From Stomorhina lunata (taxonomy: Eukaryota; Arthropoda; Insecta; Diptera; Rhiniidae), in NCBI GenBank assembly GCA_933228675.1, contig OW121743.1, positions 110,045,468-110,109,467 of the forward strand: a stretch of DNA of 64,000 nt, given 5' to 3'. The notes beneath the pieces were generated by a model. That model had not been told where the DNA came from. It did not search any database and saw nothing but the letters and a program-made list of their open reading frames with translations. The position numbers and the translations under genes were made by a program. This document shows positions 58,301 to 64,000 of the stretch, piece after piece; the stretch's first letter is position 1, and each line of letters opens with the position of its first letter.

Positions 58301-59205
58301 AAACGTTTTTCTATAGAAAATTTTTCGATATTAAAATTTTTCTACAAAAATGTTTCGATATAAAAATGTTCTATAAGAAATACGAAAAGTTAATATCAAA
58401 AATTTCCATGTTATAAAAATTGTTATACGTAAAATAAAAATAAACATTTTTCTATAAAAAATTTTTCGATATTAAAATTTTTCTACAAAAAAGTTTCGAT
58501 ATAAAAATTTTCTATAAGAAATACGAAAAGTTTGTATCAAAAATTTTCCATAAAGAATTTTTAAATTGAAAATTTTCTATCGAAAAAATTTTCTATAAAA
58601 AAAATCCCATCTCTGCAACAAGATTTTTATGTCAAAAATTTTTAATAAAATAAATTTTCAATACAAAAATTTTTTATCGAAAAAATTTCTATATTTTTTA
58701 TACCAAAAAATTTTTCTATAGAAAAATTTTCTTAGAAAAATTTGTATGTAAAATTTTGTGTATCAAACAATTTTCTATAAAAAAAATTTTGATATCAAAA
58801 AATGTTAAATAGAAATTTTTATGACGAAAAAGATATATAGAAATATTTCAATATCAAAAAATTTTATACTGGAAAATATTTATATCAAAAAATTTTATAC
58901 TGGAAAATATTTATATAAAATAATTTTTTAAAGAAAATTTTTGTATCGAAAACTTTTCTAAAGAAAAATTTTTATATCGAAAAATTTTCTATAAAAAAAT
59001 TTTGATATCGAAAAATTTTCTGCAAAAAAATTTTCATATCGAAAAATTTTCATATCGAAAAAATTTCGTATCGAAAAATTTTCTATAGAAAAATTTTCAT
59101 ATCGAAAAATTTTCTGTATAAAATTTTTTATATCAAAAAATTTTCTATACAAAATTTTTTTAGAAAAATTTTTTATATCGAAAAATTTTCATATCTTGGT
59201 TCACA
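58301..59205. repeat. Degenerate ATATCGAAAAATTTTC array
   Basis: Irregular units with TATCGAAAAATTTTCTATAG and ATTTTTATATC. The right half is between the two hAT-like right ends. A direct duplication of about 112 bp occurs on the left: ATAAACRTTTTTCTATA, ..AAGTTTCGATATAAAA.. and AAATACGAAAAGTT recur at about 58300-58400 and 58437-58530. Confidence 0.65.
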
Positions 59206-59221
59206 AATTATCCCATCTCTG

Positions 59222-60309
59222 CAAGGACTTCAAGTGCTAGTAGCTGCAATATATGTATATCAAAACTGAAATATTTTATGTACTTAACATCAAAGATGAT
59301 GAACATGATAATGACACTGTTGCTGTTGCTTTGGAAGATGATGATGTTTTTCATTTCTTTATTTTCTCTAAAGAAATCATCATCTTGTTTTTCATCAAAA
59401 TGGAAAAACAACAAGATTTATTTCTTATTTGTGTCTTATTGTTTTTTTGTTTTTAATTTTTGCATTAAAATTATTCATTCATTTTTGCAACGAATAAACG
59501 AAGAATTAAAGGCATCTTTGGTTAAGCATAAATCTTAGCAAAAAAAATTTAATTTGTAGGAGATATTTTAGTTATTAAGAAAATGTTTTTATATTTACGG
59601 TATTCACAATGTTTGGTGAAAGTTATAATAATTTAATGTTATTTTGAAATATCTAGCAAAAAACTGTAACCCTTTTTAATAACCAAAAAATAAATTTAAG
59701 ATTTTATGTTAATATGACATGATAGCACAGTTTTCTAATACCCACATTATTTCTTAGTTTATTAAAATCTATGTACAGATAAAGATTTTTAAATCTTTTT
59801 AATTTTGTTAATGCCAAAAGTCACTTTCCGACTCCTGCATTAAATAGTAGTGGGCATGTTTGCAACTATTCTTGCAACGCTGCAAGTTGTCAAAAGCATG
59901 CCATCTCTTTCACTAATAATGCCTAAAACTAGCTGTCAGTTTGGACCCAATGTCTACCATACTGTTTCCTTTTTGTTCATAACTTTTTTTCTTCCTTATT
60001 CTTTTAGCAGCCAATCAGAAAGGTACGCAAAAATAAAAACTCCTTGGTTCCATCCATAAAACTAATTCTTTTGTTTTATTTTTTTTCCTCTTTTCATTAA
60101 CTTGCTCGCTGGGTTTGTTGAGCTTTTTGTTCTAGATAAACAAAATAAATTAATTATTTTGTTTATCTAAATTCTCGGCTCAGAGGTTGTTTGACGTTTT
60201 CAACTCTCCACAGAGATTCATATTCTTCATTCCTTCACCCCTTCAAATTTGCTTCATCTTGCAGGTAGAATAGGACTAAAACTTATAAAATGCACTTTTT
60301 ATTACACTG
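59222..60309. other. Intergenic sequence, ordinary complexity
   Basis: Contains GATGATGATG runs and a perfect 37-bp palindrome (60133-60169). Overlapping frames on both strands at 59208-59538 arise from GAT/ATC simple sequence. No domain seen. Confidence 0.45.
60133..60169. repeat. Perfect palindrome with paired GATAAACA motifs
   Basis: Arms TAGATAAACAAAATAA (60133-60148) and its exact complement (60154-60169) flank ATTAA. GATAAACA is a forkhead-type binding sequence, present here in inverted pair. Function is not shown. Confidence 0.6.
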
Positions 60310-62165
60310 AGAAAAAAAGTTTTGTAAAAAGTTTTTCTAATAAAAATTTTCTATAGAAATTTTTTATAATTTTTGTAATGAAAAATTTTTTAACCAAAAA
60401 TTTCCCATAACTTTTCTAATGAAAAATTTTCTATAAAAACTTTTCTAATGAAAAATTTTCTATAAAAACTTTTCTAATGAAAAATTTTCTATAAAAATTT
60501 TTCTTATGGTAAATTTTCTATAAAAATGTTTCTTATGGTAAATTTTCTATAAAAATTTTTCTTATGGTAAATTTTCTATAAAAATTTTTCTTATGGTAAA
60601 TTTTCTATAAAAATTTTTCTTATGGTAAATTTTCTATAAAAATTTTTCTTATGAAAAATTTTCTATAAAAATTTTTCTTATGAAAAATTTTCTATAAAAG
60701 TTTTTCATAAGAAATATTTTCTATAAAAATGTTTCATAAGAAAAATTTTCTATAAAAATTTTTCTTATAAAAAATTTTCTATAAAAATTTTTCTTATGAA
60801 AAATTTTCTATAAAAATTTTCCTTATGAAAAAATTTCTATAAAAATTTTCCTTATGAAAAAATTTCTATAAAAATTTTTCTTATGAAAAATTTTCTATAA
60901 AAATTTTTCCTATGAAAAATTTTCTATAAAAATTTTTCTTATGAAAAATTTTCTATAAAAATTTTTCTTATGAAAGATTTTCTATAAAAATTTTTCTTAT
61001 GAAAAATTTTCTATAAAAATTTTTCTTATGAAAAATTTTCTATAAAAATTTTCTATAATAATTTTTCTTATGAAAAATTTTCTATAACAATTTTTCCTAT
61101 GAAAAATTTTCTTATGAAAAATTTTCTATAAAAATTTTTCTTATGAAAAATTTTCTATAAAAATTTTTCTTATGAATAATTTTCTATAAAAATTTTTCTT
61201 ATGAAAAATTTTCTATAAAAATTTTTCTTATGAAAAATTTTCTATAAAAATTTTTCTTATGAAAAATTTTCTATAAAAATTTTTCTTATGAAAAATTTTC
61301 TATAAAAATTTTTCTTATGAAAAATTTTCTATAAAAATTTTTCTTATGAAAAATTTTCTATTAAAAATTTTTCTTATAAAAAATTTTCTATTAAAAATTT
61401 TTCTTATGAAAAATTTTCTATAAAAATTTTTCTTATGAAAAATTTTCTATAAAAATTTTTCTTATGAAAAATTTTCTATAAAAATTTTTCTTATGAAAAA
61501 TTTTCTATAAAAATTTTTCTTATGAAAAATTTTCTATAAGAATTTTCCTTATGAAAAATTTTCTATAAAAATTTTTCCTATGAAAAATTTTCTATAAAAA
61601 TTTTTCCTATGAAAAATTTTCTATAAAAATTTTTCCTATGAAAAATTTTCTATAAAAATTTTTCCTATGAAAAATTTTCTATAAAAATTTTTCTTATGAA
61701 AAATTTTCTATAAAAATTTTTCTTATGAAAAATTTTCTATAAAAATTTTTCTTATGAAAAATTTTCTATAAGAATTTTCCTTATGAAAAAATTTCTATAA
61801 AAATTTTCCTTATGAAAAAATTTCTACAAAAATTTTTCTTATGAAAAATTTTCTATAAAAATTTTTCCTATGAAAAATTTTCTATAAAAATTTTTCTTAT
61901 GAAAAATTTTCTGTAAAAATTTTTCTTATGAAAAATTTTCTGTAAAAATTTTTCTTATGAAAAATTTTCTATAAAAATTTTTCTTATGAAAAATTTTCTA
62001 TAAAAATTTTTCTTATGAAAAATTTTCTATAAAAATTTTTCTTATGAAAAATTTTCTATAAAAATTTTTCTTATGAATAATTTTCTATAAAAATTTTTTT
62101 TATGAAAAATTTTCTATAAATTTTTTTTTATGAAAATTTTTCTATAAAATTTTTTCGATTAAATA
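60310..62165 (+). repeat. Minisatellite array (29-bp unit, CTTATGAA spacer)
   Basis: The unit is CTTATGAAAAATTTTCTATA plus AAAATTTTT, 29 bp, about 60 copies with little variation over 60640-62090; CTTATGGT variants lie at the left and CCTATGAA variants at about 61560-61680. It begins just after ACACTGAGAAAAAAAG (60304). No right-hand partner of that sequence is seen. Confidence 0.9.
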
Positions 62166-62974
62166 TATCGATAAAAATGTTTTATTTCAATATGAATTTA
62201 TTTCAATTTAGCATAAAATTTTCTTGTCTTAATTTTTCATTGTCAATTTTTTTGCACTAAACAATTAAAATCCATTTCTGTCAATCTCAATCAAATGTTC
62301 ATATTAATTTTCCAAATGACAACTAATGAAAAAGTACAAGATTTGCTCATACAAAATATTTTTCAAAAAAGTAATAAAATCACATTTTTTAAATGAAATT
62401 CTGCTCTTAAAAGTTTTGTCTTTTATGAACTTTATTATCTCAATTTGTCCTTCCACCCCATTAAAATAGATTTTTTATTTTTTTTTTTGTATTTTTCATT
62501 TTGTGACAGAAAAATCCATAAAATATAGAACTTTCATTTGTAACTAAGTATAGAAGAGGAATTCGTGATGCTTTCACTGAAATAATTCATCAAAAAATGC
62601 AAATTTTCATGTTACAGTTTCGAATGTCATTGAGTTTCACTTTGATTTGAAACATTTTTTTTTTTTTGTGACTGAAATTTTTATGGCGTTCATTTCTTCA
62701 TTTGACATGTAGTAGAAAATTAAGTGGAATACAAAAATTTAATTAGAGTTACTGAAGTGATGTAGAAAGACAACTGTAATTCAGTTGAAACAAGAATGTT
62801 ATAAAGAAAATTTGGGTTAATTTTGGAGGTTAAAGTGAACAAAAAAAATTTAGTTTCATTGTAGAAAATTTTTGAAATTTATATTTTTTAATATTTTGAT
62901 AAAAAAATCTGTCTGTGTCGTTAATATTACAATTAAAATTTGACTTAAATAAACAGAATAAAATATTCTGAATT
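62166..62974. other. Intergenic sequence, nothing recognised
   Basis: AT-rich with poly(T) runs; no gene. Confidence 0.45.
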
Positions 62975-63199
62975 GCCCCTATTGCCGTTCACAACTCAAC
63001 TCAGTTTGGTCGTCTACAAGTCGACTCATTTTTCAATCAACTAAATTATTATTATTTTTTTTTTTTGATATTGCGTTTTTTAGTTCCGCAGTATTAACGT
63101 TTTTAAGTTCCGTAATATCAAAAAATACTTTTGTTGAGTGAAAGTTGGGTCGACTGGCAGGCAACCAAACTGAGTTGAGTTGAGAACGCCAATAGAGGC
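62975..63199. mobile_element. MITE with GCCCCTATTGCCGTT ends (family M3), copy 2
   Basis: The left arm GCCCCTATTGCCGTTCACAA, AACTCAGTTTGGTCG and GTCGACTCA is mirrored by GGTCGACTGG, CCAAACTGAGTTGAG, AACGCCAATAGAGGC on the right. The centre has an extra small hairpin (TTTTTTTGATATTGCG / CGTAATATCAAAAAA). Arm mismatches show it is older than copy 1. The open frame on the minus strand is part of the MITE. Confidence 0.75.
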
Positions 63200-63378
63200 A
63201 TTCACTTGAACATATTATGCTCACATAATTCTTTAGTGTTATCATTCTTCTCTTCGTTTGGCTGACTTTTTTTCAACTCTTAGCAAAACAATGAAAGGAA
63301 TATAAATGAGATAAATGCATACCAAAGTTGATTTTAAAATGCACTTTTCCGGAAAATATTAATTGTTTATACCAAGTT
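63200..63378. other. Spacer before LTR candidate
   Basis: No feature seen. Confidence 0.4.
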
Positions 63379-63677
63379 GTTTACGTCTAATAATAAATAC
63401 CCAGTCCCGATTGCTTACAACCCTGAGTTTGCGAAGAGAAGCCTGGAATTGTTTCAATTCCTTGCTATCTCTTCGCTCTCAGATACTGTTTAAGCACTAC
63501 TTTAAGTTTCGTTAAGTAAGATAATAATGTAAAAAATAAAGAAAAGAAATTAATCTATCAAAACCACTTAAAGGAAAAGGTTCGTAATAAATCCCCCAAA
63601 CAACCCCCCACTAACCCCCGCATTTATTATTTTTATAATTGGAAAAATCCATATCCTTGGTACCCTACACCCCAACA
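63379..63677 (+). mobile_element. Candidate LTR (BEL/Pao-like), left end approximate
   Basis: The interval starts at a possible TGTTTACGTC and ends at CAACA just before a primer-binding site. AATAAA lies at 63535. The composition is less AT-rich than elsewhere in the window. The other LTR and the coding region would lie beyond 64000. The LTR start is a guess because no second copy is available for comparison. Confidence 0.4.
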
Positions 63678-63679
63678 TC

Positions 63680-63696
63680 TGGTCCTTCTACCCGGA
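63680..63696 (+). promoter_or_regulatory. Primer-binding site resembling tRNA-Tyr 3' end
   Basis: TGGTCCTTCTACCCGGA differs at two of 17 positions from TGGTCCTTCGAGCCGGA, the complement of the insect tRNA-Tyr 3' end with CCA. BEL/Pao elements of insects commonly use tRNA-Tyr. It lies two bases after the CA that would end an LTR. Confidence 0.5.
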
Positions 63697-64000
63697 AGAT
63701 TCTTGTGACTTTTGGAGTTAAAATTTGGTGAGCTGAAAATCCCGGATAATTGCAAAAAAAAACCCCGGTTTAAATTAAAAGTGATTTGCCGACGGCATTT
63801 GTAACTGCAGCAAACAACATCATCATTAAATCAACATTATCTTCATCATCATCAAAATCATCTCAACTTTACCAACACTAAACTACAAAAAGTAAGTCAA
63901 CCGTTTTCCATTTACTTATTATTTGTATTTAAATCAAGTGAAAAGAAAAGTGTGAAAAAGGGCAAAAACAAAAAGTGCTGTGTTACGGTTTTTATTTCTT
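63697..64000 (+). other. Leader of putative LTR element, or 5' untranslated exon
   Basis: Downstream of the primer-binding site is a non-coding leader with CATCATCATT simple repeat and a good splice-donor match (AAAAAGTAAGT, 63887-63897). This fits either a retrotransposon leader or a first exon of a host gene. No frame from here to the window end is long enough to judge. Confidence 0.35.

Larger units (their letters stand above)
56825..59221. mobile_element. hAT-like element(s) with minisatellite core
   Basis: The left end is CAGGGATGGGCAAAAC at 56825. Matching right ends (ATCCCATCTCTG, read inward CAGAGATGGGAT) occur twice, at 58615 and at 59221. CAGRGATGGGCAAAA is a typical hAT terminus. 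Candidate 8-bp flanks do not match (AATGGGGT against CAACAAGA or CAAGGACT), so either the duplications have decayed or two nested or adjacent elements have exchanged ends. No transposase frame is present. Confidence 0.6.

Noticed and set aside
59208..59538. Three overlapping frames on both strands
   Set aside because: Generated by GAT/ATC-rich simple sequence; no motif.
60304..62165. Possible transposon end at ACACTGAGAAAAAAAG
   Set aside because: No inverted partner at the right edge of the array and no target duplication, so I did not call an element.
2880..62165. Arrays as centromeric satellite
   Set aside because: The blocks are short, mutually different and separated by single-copy-like DNA and transposons, which fits dispersed minisatellites better than a centromere.
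63033..63245. 70-codon frame on the minus strand
   Set aside because: It is the translated arm of the M3 MITE.

Overview
The window looks like intergenic or intronic DNA from a higher fly (Diptera). It is very AT-rich, and I find no protein-coding gene I can defend over its full length. The fly assignment is an inference from dispersed-repeat signatures (GACGGACATCGC / CGACTCAGAAAGTGATT / GGTGGTGAAGGGTATAA) and from a tRNA-Tyr-type primer-binding site of the kind BEL/Pao elements use. No species is claimed.

About half of the window is occupied by tandem arrays with 28-33 bp units. They share A4-5T4-5 tracts, and most carry a CTATAG palindrome, but each array has its own spacer: CGTTATT (2.9-4.7 kb), TTATAG..TTGATG (6.0-8.3), CAATGTG/CGATATG (8.3-10.9), TTATC (13.6-16.0, 31.7-33.4, 35.9-36.8, 40.5-42.4), CGTCATT (18.2-21.1), TTTGAAAAATTTCC (22.7-25.1, 26.8-28.6 and inverted 44.8-46.9), CGATATA (48.7-52.3), CGCTATCGAAAGCTT (54.0-55.4), TACGAAAA (56.9-58.3) and CTTATGAA (60.3-62.2). 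Where the unit is 30 or 33 bp, a multiple of three, the repeats create long but meaningless open frames such as KFSIEKFLIK or NDEKFSIENIF.

Several arrays are the inside of mobile elements. The clearest case, 35541-36903, has imperfect terminal inverted repeats (CAGGAGTAGGC / CACGGGTCGGC) and a perfect 8-bp target duplication, CTTATAAG. It is inserted inside a 16-bp palindrome of another repeat, so it is a hAT-type non-autonomous element with a minisatellite core. Three relatives share its tail (ends at 16343, 33707 and 42664). hAT-like ends also border the arrays at 11038 and 56825/58615/59221, and a different terminal repeat (AGGGGYAAAAGT) borders the array at 2858-4798.

Other mobile DNA includes a direct pair plus a decayed third copy of a dispersed element (1-411, 641-1426, 2198-2462). 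There are foldback or MITE-like elements at 12277-12588, 30306-30572 (with two half copies at 41825 and 51252), 31079-31251 and 62975-63199. A family is bordered by the palindrome GTTGCTTATAAGCAAC (30762-31033; 35529-37240). Three fragments of a LINE reverse-transcriptase C-terminus lie in both orientations inside a 1.3-kb island (14455-15781). There are a possible RNase H remnant (37325), a tRNA-like SINE remnant (about 43.9-44.06 kb), and a probable BEL/Pao LTR plus primer-binding site at the right edge (63.4-64 kb).

Between the arrays lie stretches of ordinary complexity in which I see no coding gene. Two have exon-like splice signals in compatible phase (22081-22223 and 29230-29453), reported at low confidence.
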